Shown piece after piece: positions 19,174-27,988 of a stretch of 55,104 nt of DNA. The DNA comes from a virus. Below the pieces are notes generated by a model. The model was not told the DNA's origin and made no database searches. It was given only the letters and a program-made list of their open reading frames with translations. The stretch is from the IMG/VR virus record IMGVR_UViG_3300033571_023918, positions 1 to 55,104 of that record; one strand, given 5' to 3'. Every line of letters begins with the position of its first letter. Within the stretch, counting starts at the first letter, position 1. Both the position numbers and the translations under genes were made by a program.

Positions 19174-20928
19174 TTATCTCCTTTGATTTATACTCTTTAA
19201 AATTTCTTCAACAATATTTGTCTCATCCGAGGTATCACCCATAACTGTGGCTATTATTCTTTTTTTATTGTTTAATATGTCGTAGATGATACCCTCAATT
19301 GTATTTTCGAAAATTGGGTAGTACACCAAAACATTATTTTTTTGTCCGTATCTGTATGCCCTATCTTCGGACTGACTGTGGTCTGAAGGAAGAAATGAAA
19401 GGTCATTCATAATAACAGCTTCGGCTGCGGTTAGGGTAATTCCCACGCCAGCAGCCTTGATGTTACCAACAAACACTTTTACATTATCATCTTCTTGAAA
19501 CCTATCTACGGAATCCTGTCTTTGGGTCTTATTCATTGAACCATCTAACCTCACAGCACTTTTACCAAAGTGATTGACGATTGTTTCAAGTGACTTTGTA
19601 AAATTACAAAAGATGATAACTTTTTTTCCTTGTTCGACAATGTTTTCCGCAAGTTCAATTGTGTGTTGAGTTTTTTCCTCGGCAATTACCTGTCTTACCT
19701 GAGTTAGTTTGGTGAACTGAATTGAAAGGTTTTTACTTTCCTCAGGATTTTTTTCATACCAATTGTAATAATCTCCCATAACCTCTTCGTAAAGTTTTGA
19801 ACGAAGACGAAGGTATACAGGAGTGATAATTTTTTCAGGTAAGTCCAATACATCTTCTTTTAATCTTCTAAGGACAGATGCCCCGGTTCGGTCTCTTAAT
19901 TCTTCCAAGTTGGATGCACCCATCACATTCCAAACTTTTCTTGGACCAACCCTGAACTGATATCCCGAACAATATCTAACAACATACGCCATCCAATTTT
20001 TAGCAACGGGTGAATCAACCAACGACAAAAGATTGAAATAGTTAATCGGTCGAGAGGTCATAGGGGTTCCCGTTAATAACCACAATCGGTCGATGTCTCT
20101 AACCAAGTCGTTGATTAGTTTGGTTCTTTGAGCTTGTACATTTTGAATGTAGTGTGCCTCATCGATGATAACTAAATCGAAATTGGACTTCATAATTATC
20201 GAGTTCTTTCTGTCTTTTGAATCGTGGAAATTTTTGATAATGTCGTAATTCATAATCACAATATCAGATTCTTCAGAATAGTTTTTGCCCTCACAGACAT
20301 AACTTGTTTTTTCAGAGTAGAGTTGATATTCTCTTTGCCAATTAATTTTCAGAGAGGCAGGACAGATTATCAAAATCTTTTTTGCCCCCATTTCTAATGA
20401 TGCGATAATTGTCGAGGTAGTTTTTCCCAAACCCATATCATCCGCCAAGATGTACTTCTTATTTTTAAGGAGTTCTTCGATGGCAACCTTTTGGTGTTCA
20501 AGGGGAGGACGATGTGAATATTTTGTGTAATCAACTTCGGCAATTTCAACTTTGTTATCTTTGATAATTGCTACCTTAGGAACCCACATCTCCGTCAAGG
20601 GGTCTTCCTCAGAGAATTTACCCCAAATGTGGTAGGCTTTGTCTTTTTCTGCCAACAATTTTTCAATCCAAATCTTTTCGGGAATTGTCATCATTAATCT
20701 CTCATCGGCAATCTTATTAGCAAAATAAGAATCCAAGACAACCCACTTCTTTGCTACAAGTGGGGTCTTAGAATGATTATTAATGATGTATTCTGATTGA
20801 CTACGCGTGGGGTAAAACTTGGAGTTTTTGTCAAGTTTGACTTTTAACCCCAAGATATAGTTGTTAGCCCCCGAGTAGTTCTCCAATATGGAGATGGCTT
20901 TGGATTCTATTGTTAGTCCAACCGACAT
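19174..20928 (-). CDS. SNF2-family DNA helicase/translocase
   Basis: This 584-residue superfamily 2 ATPase has all the main motifs in order. They are motif I, ADDMGLGKTT (162-171), motif II, IIDEAH (254-259), motif III, LLTGTPM (284-290), motif IV, KVIIFCNFTKS, motif V, AAGVGITLTAA, and motif VI, SEDRAYRYGQ. The last, with Gln in YGQ, is SNF2-type (HepA/SMARCAL1-like). The 130-residue N-terminal region is not recognised. Such enzymes move along duplex DNA, remodel protein-DNA complexes or anneal strands. The start codon shares one base with the stop of the SET gene, so the pair is translationally coupled. No late element precedes the pair, which points to early or middle expression. Confidence 0.9.
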   Translation of the reverse strand: MSVGLTIESKAISILENYSGANNYILGLKVKLDKNSKFYPTRSQSEYIINNHSKTPLVAKKWVVLDSYFANKIADERLMMTIPEKIWIEKLLAEKDKAYHIWGKFSEEDPLTEMWVPKVAIIKDNKVEIAEVDYTKYSHRPPLEHQKVAIEELLKNKKYILADDMGLGKTTSTIIASLEMGAKKILIICPASLKINWQREYQLYSEKTSYVCEGKNYSEESDIVIMNYDIIKNFHDSKDRKNSIIMKSNFDLVIIDEAHYIQNVQAQRTKLINDLVRDIDRLWLLTGTPMTSRPINYFNLLSLVDSPVAKNWMAYVVRYCSGYQFRVGPRKVWNVMGASNLEELRDRTGASVLRRLKEDVLDLPEKIITPVYLRLRSKLYEEVMGDYYNWYEKNPEESKNLSIQFTKLTQVRQVIAEEKTQHTIELAENIVEQGKKVIIFCNFTKSLETIVNHFGKSAVRLDGSMNKTQRQDSVDRFQEDDNVKVFVGNIKAAGVGITLTAAEAVIMNDLSFLPSDHSQSEDRAYRYGQKNNVLVYYPIFENTIEGIIYDILNNKKRIIATVMGDTSDETNIVEEILKSINQRR

Positions 20929-21323
20929 TATTTTCCTTCAACCTTCGTTTGCTCGTCGAACCAGTAAGTTTCTGGTCCGTAGTAAACGAAGATTTCCTCA
21001 CCAGGTTTGATGTCCGTAAGGGCGGTAAACATAAAAGTCATGTTTTCTAAATTGTTGTTCCATTCTGCATTGGGGTTATCCGAGTGGTTGTAATACGATG
21101 CGTATCCCATAGCAACAACATGACTATGCCATCCTTCTCCTTTAGGCCATGCAAATCGATAGTTTGAAAACAAAGGACTACTCTCTCCTGGCTCGATAGG
21201 TAGTCTCATGATTGGGCTCTCTTCGATGACTTCACCTTTTTTTATTTTTTTTGTTGCAAAGATGCCTAATCCATGAACATCACTAGATTTTAATGTAATC
21301 TTTGAGGGTAAAATAAGTTCCAT
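20928..21323 (-). CDS. SET-domain protein (putative protein lysine methyltransferase)
   Basis: This 131-residue protein is almost a minimal SET domain. It has the N-terminal HGLGIFATKKIKKGEVI (G18 and G20 of the S-adenosylmethionine loop), the knot motif YYNHSDNPN (N79, H80, S81, P84, N85), and the C-terminal KPGEEIFVYYG with Y114 and Y115. SET enzymes transfer methyl groups from S-adenosylmethionine to lysines. Post-SET cysteines are absent, as in other small bacterial and viral members. It is the first gene of the minus-strand block and overlaps the SNF2 gene by one base. The substrate is unknown; a phage or host DNA-binding protein would fit the linkage. Confidence 0.85.
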   Translation of the reverse strand: MELILPSKITLKSSDVHGLGIFATKKIKKGEVIEESPIMRLPIEPGESSPLFSNYRFAWPKGEGWHSHVVAMGYASYYNHSDNPNAEWNNNLENMTFMFTALTDIKPGEEIFVYYGPETYWFDEQTKVEGK

Positions 21324-21376
21324 AATTTTTTATTTAAAATATAAATTAAAAAGAGGTATTTATCAATATAACTACT
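21324..21376. promoter_or_regulatory. Divergent promoter region between SET and neck genes
   Basis: This A/T-rich 53-nt gap separates diverging units. A TATTTAT element at 21357-21363 faces the plus-strand neck gene. On the minus strand only generic A/T-rich sequence is seen. Confidence 0.5.
21357..21363 (+). promoter_or_regulatory. Candidate late promoter element TATTTAT
   Basis: The heptamer lies 13 nt before the ATG at 21377, which heads the long plus-strand tail unit. Confidence 0.4.
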
Positions 21377-21892
21377 ATGGCAGAGAAATTAGTTCCAATT
21401 ACGCGGTTAGGTAAGTTCTTCGGTGCGGAGGATTATAACCTTGATATTTCTATGGGTCAAGAATGGTTAGAAGGTGATATGAACTTTACTGTGGTATTGT
21501 ATCGTATCGATAGATACCGTACTCGTATCGATGATGTATATGGAGAATCACCAGAGGGAGGTATTCAGTTCCTTGCTCCTGTTGAACTAAAGGGTTATGT
21601 TCAAATCTTAGCCCCCACCGCTCAGAGACTCGGTACATCTCGTGTAGAACAAAACGAGCCAGGTAATATGAGGTTTTCAATTTACCGCGCTTACTTGGAA
21701 GAATTGGGTGTTGATATTCAAATGGGTGATTACTTTGGGTATTATGAATCCGAAGATAAAGTTAGGTACTATACCGTATCTGACGATGGTCGTGTTGTGT
21801 CTGACAATAAACACACTTATGGAGGTTACAAACCGTTCTACAGAACAATCATTGCAACCCCAACAAGTCAAAATGAATTTTACGGTACATAA
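21377..21892 (+). CDS. Head-tail junction (neck) structural protein
   Basis: This 171-residue protein has no enzyme motif. Strands dominate, for example MNFTVVLYRIDRYRTRID and VELKGYVQILAP, and a section DYFGYYESEDKVRYYTVSDD is of the type found in head-completion proteins. It shares its last stop base with the start of the gp15-like gene. The genes that follow are the tail terminator and sheath, so a neck role (T4 gp13/gp14 region) is likely by synteny. The sequence alone does not prove it. Confidence 0.55.
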   Translation: MAEKLVPITRLGKFFGAEDYNLDISMGQEWLEGDMNFTVVLYRIDRYRTRIDDVYGESPEGGIQFLAPVELKGYVQILAPTAQRLGTSRVEQNEPGNMRFSIYRAYLEELGVDIQMGDYFGYYESEDKVRYYTVSDDGRVVSDNKHTYGGYKPFYRTIIATPTSQNEFYGT

Positions 21893-22956
21893 TGGCACTT
21901 CCTAAAAACCCTATTTTTAAGAAACAAATCAAAATGGATATTGACTTGGTTCCACCAAAGACTTTGTCTGCCAGAAGAGAACAACTTCTACAGTTTATCA
22001 ATGAAGACGGAACATATCTTCCTCAGAGTGTTCTTCATGCCGATTTAGATGGGGGGATGTTAGAATTTGTCAAAAATGAATTGAAGACAGTTGTTTCGGG
22101 AAAAGACATTAGTGTTATTGACAAAATTATAACAAATCAAAGATGGTCACAATTTACTGAAACTTGGAACTTTAAAGATGATGATTTCAATGTTCAACTT
22201 CCATTTATTACTCTTGTGAGACAACCTGAAGTAAAATACGGAACAAATCCATCACTTCAGTATACAATTCCTGTTAGAAAACAATTTTATTATGCCACAG
22301 TCCCAACATGGAATGGTAACCAAAAGGGGTATGATGTTTACACCATACCTCAACCCGTCCCTGTAGATATTAATTACAGTGTTAAAATCATTTGTAATAG
22401 AATGAGGGAGTTAAATACATTCAATAAAAATGTTCTTCAAACTTTCTCTTCTCGTCAAGCTTACACATTTATTAAAGGACAATATGTCCCCATAATAATG
22501 AACAATGTTTCAGATGAATCAGTAATCGATGTTGAAAAAAGAAATTATTATATTCAAAGTTACGAATTTACAATGTTAGGTTACTTAATTGATGAGGAAG
22601 AATTTGAAGTAAAACCAGCAATTTCACGCGTAGTACAATTATTTGAAGTTGACACCCAAGTCCCGAAAGGTAGAAGAGCAGAAATTACTCCTTCAAATCC
22701 TGACGAATTTACATACAAACTTCTATACACCTCAGGTAATACATCCTTAATTGATGACCAAGTTGATTATAGAGTTGACCTCACATTGATATCATCATCA
22801 AATGTTGATACATACAATGTTTTTATTAATGGTGATTATTATGGACAAAATATTTCTACTGTTCAATTGAATACTGGAGACATTTTTAGAGTGGATATCA
22901 TCAAGGATATTGTAGGTGAGGTGTCAGTAATTGAGTTCGAAAGTAAGTTGGTTTAA
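21892..22956 (+). CDS. 15: Tail terminator / sheath stabiliser, T4 gp15-like
   Basis: This 354-residue protein has a basic N-terminus and a central region with PFITLVRQPEVKYG, VDINYSVKIICNRMRELNTF and RNYYIQSYEFTMLGYLID. That layout is like T4 gp15: a strand for a Y-x-L/V-x-I motif, a helix ending in a long loop, then a final strand with Y/W-G-x-L/M-x. Residues about 255-354 form an added C-terminal beta domain absent in T4. It would cap the tube and hold the last sheath ring. The assignment rests on layout and on its place before the sheath gene, so it is moderate. Confidence 0.6.
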   Translation: MALPKNPIFKKQIKMDIDLVPPKTLSARREQLLQFINEDGTYLPQSVLHADLDGGMLEFVKNELKTVVSGKDISVIDKIITNQRWSQFTETWNFKDDDFNVQLPFITLVRQPEVKYGTNPSLQYTIPVRKQFYYATVPTWNGNQKGYDVYTIPQPVPVDINYSVKIICNRMRELNTFNKNVLQTFSSRQAYTFIKGQYVPIIMNNVSDESVIDVEKRNYYIQSYEFTMLGYLIDEEEFEVKPAISRVVQLFEVDTQVPKGRRAEITPSNPDEFTYKLLYTSGNTSLIDDQVDYRVDLTLISSSNVDTYNVFINGDYYGQNISTVQLNTGDIFRVDIIKDIVGEVSVIEFESKLV

Positions 22957-23118
22957 TTACTCTCCGTAGATATCTTTTGTCACCTTACAGTTGTCTAAAA
23001 TGAGCTTTTCTAAGAACTTATACATCTTCAAACCATTTTTTTCACAATAACTTTTTAGTACCTCATGGGTACTTTCTGATATTTTCAGGTTCTTGATAGA
23101 CTTAGGGGTATTTTTCAT
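22957..23118 (-). CDS. Small ribbon-helix-helix-like protein (53 aa)
   Basis: A minus-strand frame starts with ATG at 23116-23118 and stops at TAA (22957-22959). The 53 residues run MKNTPKSIKNLKISE, then THEVLKSYCEKNGLKMYKF and LEKLILDNCK. The pattern of one short strand (IKNLKIS) followed by two helices fits CopG/Arc ribbon-helix-helix DNA-binding proteins, which act as dimeric repressors. It lies alone and antisense in the gap between two tail genes. The rest of the gap (23119-23242) holds its leader and the sheath promoter. Confidence 0.65.
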   Translation of the reverse strand: MKNTPKSIKNLKISESTHEVLKSYCEKNGLKMYKFLEKLILDNCKVTKDIYGE

Positions 23119-23198
23119 AAGGCAGAAAAAAGGTAGAAAAAATTCTCACCGTTTAATAATACATATTCAAAAGTCAAGTTTTTTGGTTTTAAATCAAA

Positions 23199-23205
23199 TA
23201 TTTAT
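23199..23205 (+). promoter_or_regulatory. Candidate late promoter element TATTTAT (sheath)
   Basis: The heptamer lies 37 nt before the ATG of the tail sheath gene at 23243, in an A/T-rich leader. Confidence 0.45.
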
Positions 23206-23242
23206 CTAATAAAATAAAACCGAATAAGAAAAATTTAAAAAA

Positions 23243-26200
23243 ATGTTTTTTCAAGTAACATCACAAGCAAATCAAAAAGTTTTTGTATCCCCAGGGGTTT
23301 ATACATCAGAAACAGATTTATCGTTTGTAGCACAAAGTGTGGGTGTAACCACATTAGGTTTGGTGGGGGAGACTCTAAGAGGTCCCGCCTTCGAACCAAT
23401 TTTTATAACAAATTTCGATGAGTTTCAGACTTTCTTTGGGGGAACCATACCTGAAAAATTTATCGGAACTCAAATACCGAAATATGAAGCCGCTTACATT
23501 GCCAAAGCGTACCTTCAACAATCTAATCAATTATTTGTAACCCGTATTTTAGGTTTGTCGGGTTATGACGCAGGACCTTCATGGTCATTACAAGCGATTG
23601 CAAATGTCAATGGTACGACTGTTGGTATTGACACAAGTGCTCCTGTTTCATTCACCACAACTTTTGCTGGTTTTACAACTGGTAACACACTAACTTTTGG
23701 TGGGGGACTTCCTCCGTTAGTTTTAAACGCATTGAACACCTCTTACACTTTAATTGATGGGTCCACTTCAACTTACAATAGTGACCTGTTTAATTTTATG
23801 ATTAGTATTTCGGCAAATACATCATTGAGTGGTTCAACAGTAAATGTCTATGGTTCTATTCCCACATCTGATTACAATGTATTAAACTCACAATACCCAA
23901 ATTTTGATAATGTGTTTGGATGTGATGACTTAAGTTTAGATTTTGCAGAATTAACCGATGGTAATAATGACCCTTGGTACTATGCAACTTTTGATGTAAC
24001 AACTGCTAATTCTTATTCGGGTTATTCATGGTATTACAATGTTACGGACTTTGTTACAGGTGCTTCAGGTTCATTCTCGGGGACTCTTGTAGGGAAAACT
24101 TACACCTATTCAGGTACAGCATATACTGATTGGAACAATCTTATTTTAGCAACTCTTCGTTCAAGAGGTATTTCAAATTATAACGCTAATGACCACGGTC
24201 CTCAGTATCAAGTTACTGGTTTAACTGATTTGAATCTCATTTGTACTGGTGCATATTCCGGAATTTCACAAAGTCCGTTTGCAACTTTCCAATTAAGTGG
24301 TGTAACTTTTGAAGGTGACACATTTGCTTTTGACACATCGTTCGATTCAACAAATGCGAATTACTTAACTAAAGTTTTAGGCGTCACCAATTTTTCTAAA
24401 CCAAGACAAGATGTCCCAATTTATGTTGAGGAATCTTATCTAGGAATGTTAAACTATGGTTTTAATAAAGGGTATGTTAGAGGTGTCAAGTGTGATTTGA
24501 TTGCTCTCCCTGAGGCTCGTGATAAAAGCTCTACAACTTCAATTGCGTGGAATTTGGAACAATATCAAACACCAAAAACCCCTTTCTTAGTTTCTGAACT
24601 TCGTGGTAATAAAGTTTATGAACTATTCAGATTTGTTACAATTTCTGATGGTTTTGAGGCTAACACTCAGGTTAAAATTTCTATTGCGAATATTTCGTTT
24701 AATAACTCAACATTTGATGTACAAGTAAGAGACTTTTTTGATACGGATGCTAATCCTGTTGTTTATGAAAAATTCACAAACTGTACAATGGACCCAGCAT
24801 CGAACAGTTTTGTCGCTAAAAAAATTGGTTCGGTAGACGGTGAATATCCTTTGAATTCTGCGTATGTGATGATTGAACTTTCAGATGAATATCCAATCGA
24901 TGCATTACCTTGTGGTTTCTATGGTTTGGAAGAAAGAGTTTATGAAAGTGTTACAAACCCTTCTCCTTTCCCTATCATCAAAACTAAATACTTCTTCCCA
25001 GGGGAAACAATTTTTGACCCACCTTTTGGAACAACTGCTGGAGGTAGTAATATTGTAAGTTCTTCAGGAGATATTGTTAGAAGAACCTACTTGGGTATCT
25101 CGACTCAATTCGGAATTGATAGTGACTTACTACAATATAAAGGGAAGAAAAACCCTGTAGTTGGTTGGGACTTAGCAACAACTTCAGAATCTTGGAACTA
25201 TCAAACTAAAGGGTTTCACTTTGACTCGGGAGCAACAGTTATCACCATTGCAAATTCTCAAATAACAAGTGGTACACCAGCATTTGATTGTGGTGTTGCA
25301 AGTTTTGATGGGGAACCAACTTCTCAAGATAATCCATATTACTTCTTGTACTCAAGAAAGTTCACAACAGTTTTCCAAGGAGGATTTGATGGATGGGATA
25401 TCTACAGAGAATTTAGAACAAACCAAGACAGATTTGCTCTTGGAGCTCAGGGATACTTACAAGGGGCAACACCTACCCAAAGATACCCAACAGCATCTGG
25501 TGATGGTACTTTCAAGCGAATTGTTATTGGAGATAACACTCAAGATTTCGCAAACACAGATTATTACGCTTACTTACTTGGTCAATTAACATTTAACAAT
25601 CCTGAATCCACAAATATCAATGTATTTGCAACTCCGGGTATTGATTATGTTAATAACTCAAATCTTGCTGAATTGGCAATTGGTATGGTTGAAAATGAAA
25701 GGGCAGACGCGGTTTATGTCGTAACAACTCCTGACTACAACATGTTTACTTCAGACGCTACTTCTCAATTTGAGATTATTTACCCACAAGAAGCGGTAGA
25801 TAATTTAGACCAAACTGGTATCGATTCATCTTATACAGCAACCTATTACCCATGGATTTTGGAAAGAGATACTGTTAACAATACACAGATATATCTACCG
25901 GCAACGGGTCAGGTTTGTAGAAACTTAGCTTTAACTGATAACATTTCCTTCCCTTGGTTTGCATCTGCGGGTTACACAAGAGGTCTTGTAAACTCCGTTA
26001 AAGCAAGATTAAAACTTACTCAGGAAGACAGAGATACTCTTTACCAAGGTAGAATAAACCCTATTGCAACCTTCTCTGATGTTGGTACTGTAATTTGGGG
26101 TAACAAAACCTTACAAGTCAGAGATTCTGCTCTAAACAGATTAAATGTTAGAAGATTGTTGTTACAAGCTCGTAAGTTGATTTCAGCGGTTGCTGTAAGA

Positions 26201-26446
26201 CTATTGTTCGAACAAAACGATGAAATTGTAAGACAACAATTCTTGGATTCTGTAAACCCAATCTTGGATGCAATTAGACGAGACCGTGGTTTGTATGACT
26301 TTAGAGTGACAGTAGCATCAACTCCTGAAGATTTGGATAGAAATACTTTGACAGGTAAAATATATTTGAAACCAACTAAAGCACTTGAATTTATCGATAT
26401 TGAGTTTTTAATTACTCCAACAGGAGCATCTTTCGAAAATATTTAA
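23243..26446 (+). CDS. 18: Contractile tail sheath protein (gp18-like)
   Basis: This 1067-residue protein forms the outer contractile sheath. The N-terminus has the sheath signature FVSPGVYTSETDLS (about 13-26) followed by GVTTLGLVGETLRGPAFEP. The C-terminal region has LLLQARKLISAVAVRLLFEQND and a final segment, AIRRDRGLYDFRVTV, TGKIYLKPTKALEFIDIEF, that is the conserved sheath handshake domain. T4 gp18 is 659 residues. The excess here sits mainly in the middle (about 115-400 and 480-720), which is expected to form extra domains on the sheath surface. The gene has its own candidate late element and a terminator straight after it, as expected for an abundant protein. Confidence 0.95.
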   Translation: MFFQVTSQANQKVFVSPGVYTSETDLSFVAQSVGVTTLGLVGETLRGPAFEPIFITNFDEFQTFFGGTIPEKFIGTQIPKYEAAYIAKAYLQQSNQLFVTRILGLSGYDAGPSWSLQAIANVNGTTVGIDTSAPVSFTTTFAGFTTGNTLTFGGGLPPLVLNALNTSYTLIDGSTSTYNSDLFNFMISISANTSLSGSTVNVYGSIPTSDYNVLNSQYPNFDNVFGCDDLSLDFAELTDGNNDPWYYATFDVTTANSYSGYSWYYNVTDFVTGASGSFSGTLVGKTYTYSGTAYTDWNNLILATLRSRGISNYNANDHGPQYQVTGLTDLNLICTGAYSGISQSPFATFQLSGVTFEGDTFAFDTSFDSTNANYLTKVLGVTNFSKPRQDVPIYVEESYLGMLNYGFNKGYVRGVKCDLIALPEARDKSSTTSIAWNLEQYQTPKTPFLVSELRGNKVYELFRFVTISDGFEANTQVKISIANISFNNSTFDVQVRDFFDTDANPVVYEKFTNCTMDPASNSFVAKKIGSVDGEYPLNSAYVMIELSDEYPIDALPCGFYGLEERVYESVTNPSPFPIIKTKYFFPGETIFDPPFGTTAGGSNIVSSSGDIVRRTYLGISTQFGIDSDLLQYKGKKNPVVGWDLATTSESWNYQTKGFHFDSGATVITIANSQITSGTPAFDCGVASFDGEPTSQDNPYYFLYSRKFTTVFQGGFDGWDIYREFRTNQDRFALGAQGYLQGATPTQRYPTASGDGTFKRIVIGDNTQDFANTDYYAYLLGQLTFNNPESTNINVFATPGIDYVNNSNLAELAIGMVENERADAVYVVTTPDYNMFTSDATSQFEIIYPQEAVDNLDQTGIDSSYTATYYPWILERDTVNNTQIYLPATGQVCRNLALTDNISFPWFASAGYTRGLVNSVKARLKLTQEDRDTLYQGRINPIATFSDVGTVIWGNKTLQVRDSALNRLNVRRLLLQARKLISAVAVRLLFEQNDEIVRQQFLDSVNPILDAIRRDRGLYDFRVTVASTPEDLDRNTLTGKIYLKPTKALEFIDIEFLITPTGASFENI

Positions 26447-26454
26447 TATATTTG

Positions 26455-26486
26455 GGGTGGGAAAACAAATTCCCACCCTTTTTTTG
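26455..26486 (+). terminator. Rho-independent terminator after sheath gene
   Basis: GGGTGGGAA pairs with TTCCCACCC across a 6-nt loop, followed by seven T. It starts 9 nt after the sheath stop codon. Confidence 0.9.
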
Positions 26487-26497
26487 CCTAATTGGAA

Positions 26498-27319
26498 ATG
26501 TATAATAAAATAAAAGACCCCTTCAAAATTGGAACACCCGACCTTAAATACTATGCTTTTGATTGGGACGATAACATTGTCCACATGCCAACCAAAATCA
26601 TTTTGTTAAATGATAAGGGTAAAGAAGTGGAAATGTCAACCGAGGATTTTGCTACTCATAGGGAGAGAATTGGTAAAACATCTTTTGATTACTTAGGTAA
26701 TACTATTGTAGATTACTCGGAAGACCCTTTCCGTTTTTTTGGGGTCCACGGTGACAAACAATTTTTAAAAGATAGTTTAAAGGCTAGAATTGGACCGGCA
26801 TGGAACGATTTCAAAGAATCTATTAATAATGGTTCGATTTTTGCAATTATTACCGCTCGAGGTCATAATCCAAATACTATTAAAGAGGCTATTTTCAACT
26901 ATATCGATAAGAATTTTGGTGGTATTTCCAAAAAAGAATTAATTAAAAATCTAAAAAAATATCGAGATTTTGTTGACGAAGAAGAAATGACCGATGAAGA
27001 AATGGTTAGGTCTTACTTGGAACTGAATCGTTATAATCCTGTTAGTTTCGGAAGTGATAAGGGTGCCTCGTCTCCTGAAGAAGAAAAGGTAAAAGCAATG
27101 GCGGACTTTGTAAACTATGTTAAATCAATGGCGGCTGTGCTACATAAAACAGCTTTTCTAAAGAAAGGAATTGCTAATAAGTTTGTACCAGGCAAGCCAA
27201 CTATTGGATTTTCAGATGATGACGAAAAGAATGTAGAAAAAATTAAGGATTATTTTAAATCTATTAAAGAACCAGTTAAAACTTATTCAACTAAAGGAGG
27301 AATAAAAAAAGAATACTAG
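26498..27319 (+). CDS. HAD-superfamily phosphatase-like protein
   Basis: This is 273 residues from the ATG at 26498; a TTG two codons earlier is also in frame. Motif I is YYAFDWDDNIV, with D22 and D24 as nucleophile and acid. Motif II is FAIITARGHNP (Thr-Ala), and motifs III/IV are a Lys-rich stretch and then GFSDDDEKNV. These are the core of the haloacid dehalogenase fold. An insertion with charged helices sits between motifs II and IV. The substrate may be a nucleotide or DNA/RNA end phosphate, as in the phosphatase half of T4 polynucleotide kinase, but this is inference. It is an odd insertion between the sheath and tube genes. It has no T4 counterpart in that position. Confidence 0.75.
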   Translation: MYNKIKDPFKIGTPDLKYYAFDWDDNIVHMPTKIILLNDKGKEVEMSTEDFATHRERIGKTSFDYLGNTIVDYSEDPFRFFGVHGDKQFLKDSLKARIGPAWNDFKESINNGSIFAIITARGHNPNTIKEAIFNYIDKNFGGISKKELIKNLKKYRDFVDEEEMTDEEMVRSYLELNRYNPVSFGSDKGASSPEEEKVKAMADFVNYVKSMAAVLHKTAFLKKGIANKFVPGKPTIGFSDDDEKNVEKIKDYFKSIKEPVKTYSTKGGIKKEY

Positions 27320-27428
27320 TACTGGAGCTCTATAAGAGAGTAAATTTTTAAAAAATAAAGTCAATAGAAAAATTATACTGATGGGTATATTTATAATAAA
27401 AGATAAAAGAAAAAATTAAGATATTACC
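27320..27428 (+). promoter_or_regulatory. Leader of tail tube gene with TATTTAT at 27388-27394
   Basis: This 109-nt non-coding stretch is very A/T-rich. The heptamer lies 34 nt before the tube ATG. I see no small gene or strong terminator in it. Confidence 0.45.
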
Positions 27429-27917
27429 ATGGCGGATTTATTAATGAAAATGCCGATTCCTTACGAACCAAAAAGACAAAACAGGTTCATATTAAGGTTT
27501 CCATCATCTTTGGGTATAAATGAGTGGTTTGTAGAATCTACTGCAAGACCCCACATCATCATCAACCCAACAGAAATTCAGTTTTTGAACACCTCAACCT
27601 ATGTTGCTGGTAGATTTAACTGGCAAACTATTCCTGTAACCTTCCGTGACCCAATCGGACCTTCTGCAGCACAGGCTCTTATGGAGTGGGTTCGTCTCCA
27701 CGCGGAATCGGTAACGGGTCGTATGGGATATGCGGCGGGATACAAAAAAGATATTGACTTAGAGATGTTAGACCCAACAGGGGTGGTTGTGGAAAAATGG
27801 ATTCTCTATGGTACATTCCTTACAGATGTTAACTTCAACACTTTAAACTACTCTCAAGATGGATTGGCGACAATTGGTGCAACTTTGAGAATGGACCGTT
27901 GTGTGTTGATTTACTAA
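27429..27917 (+). CDS. 19: Tail tube protein (gp19-like)
   Basis: This 162-residue protein is the inner tube subunit. It opens with PYEPKRQNRFILRFPSSLG and continues with the FVESTARP strand-turn. It then has a fold-typical IPVTFRDPIGPSAAQALMEW and ends with WILYGTFLTDVNFNTLNYS and a final strand. Size and order match T4 gp19 (163 residues). The gene has its own candidate late element and a hairpin after it, so it can be expressed at higher level than the following assembly genes. Confidence 0.95.
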   Translation: MADLLMKMPIPYEPKRQNRFILRFPSSLGINEWFVESTARPHIIINPTEIQFLNTSTYVAGRFNWQTIPVTFRDPIGPSAAQALMEWVRLHAESVTGRMGYAAGYKKDIDLEMLDPTGVVVEKWILYGTFLTDVNFNTLNYSQDGLATIGATLRMDRCVLIY

Positions 27918-27953
27918 GATTGTCTTTATTTACTTTTATTACCTTTTATATTT

Positions 27954-27985
27954 AACCGTAGAGATAAACTCTACGGTTATTCTTT
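27954..27985 (+). terminator. Hairpin between tube and gp26-like genes
   Basis: AACCGTAGAG (27954-27963) pairs perfectly with CTCTACGGTT (27969-27978) across a 5-nt loop, followed by ATTCTTTTAT. It ends about 10 nt before the next ATG. It can act as a weak terminator or attenuator that lowers expression of the assembly gene relative to the tube. Confidence 0.6.
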
Positions 27986-27988
27986 TAT

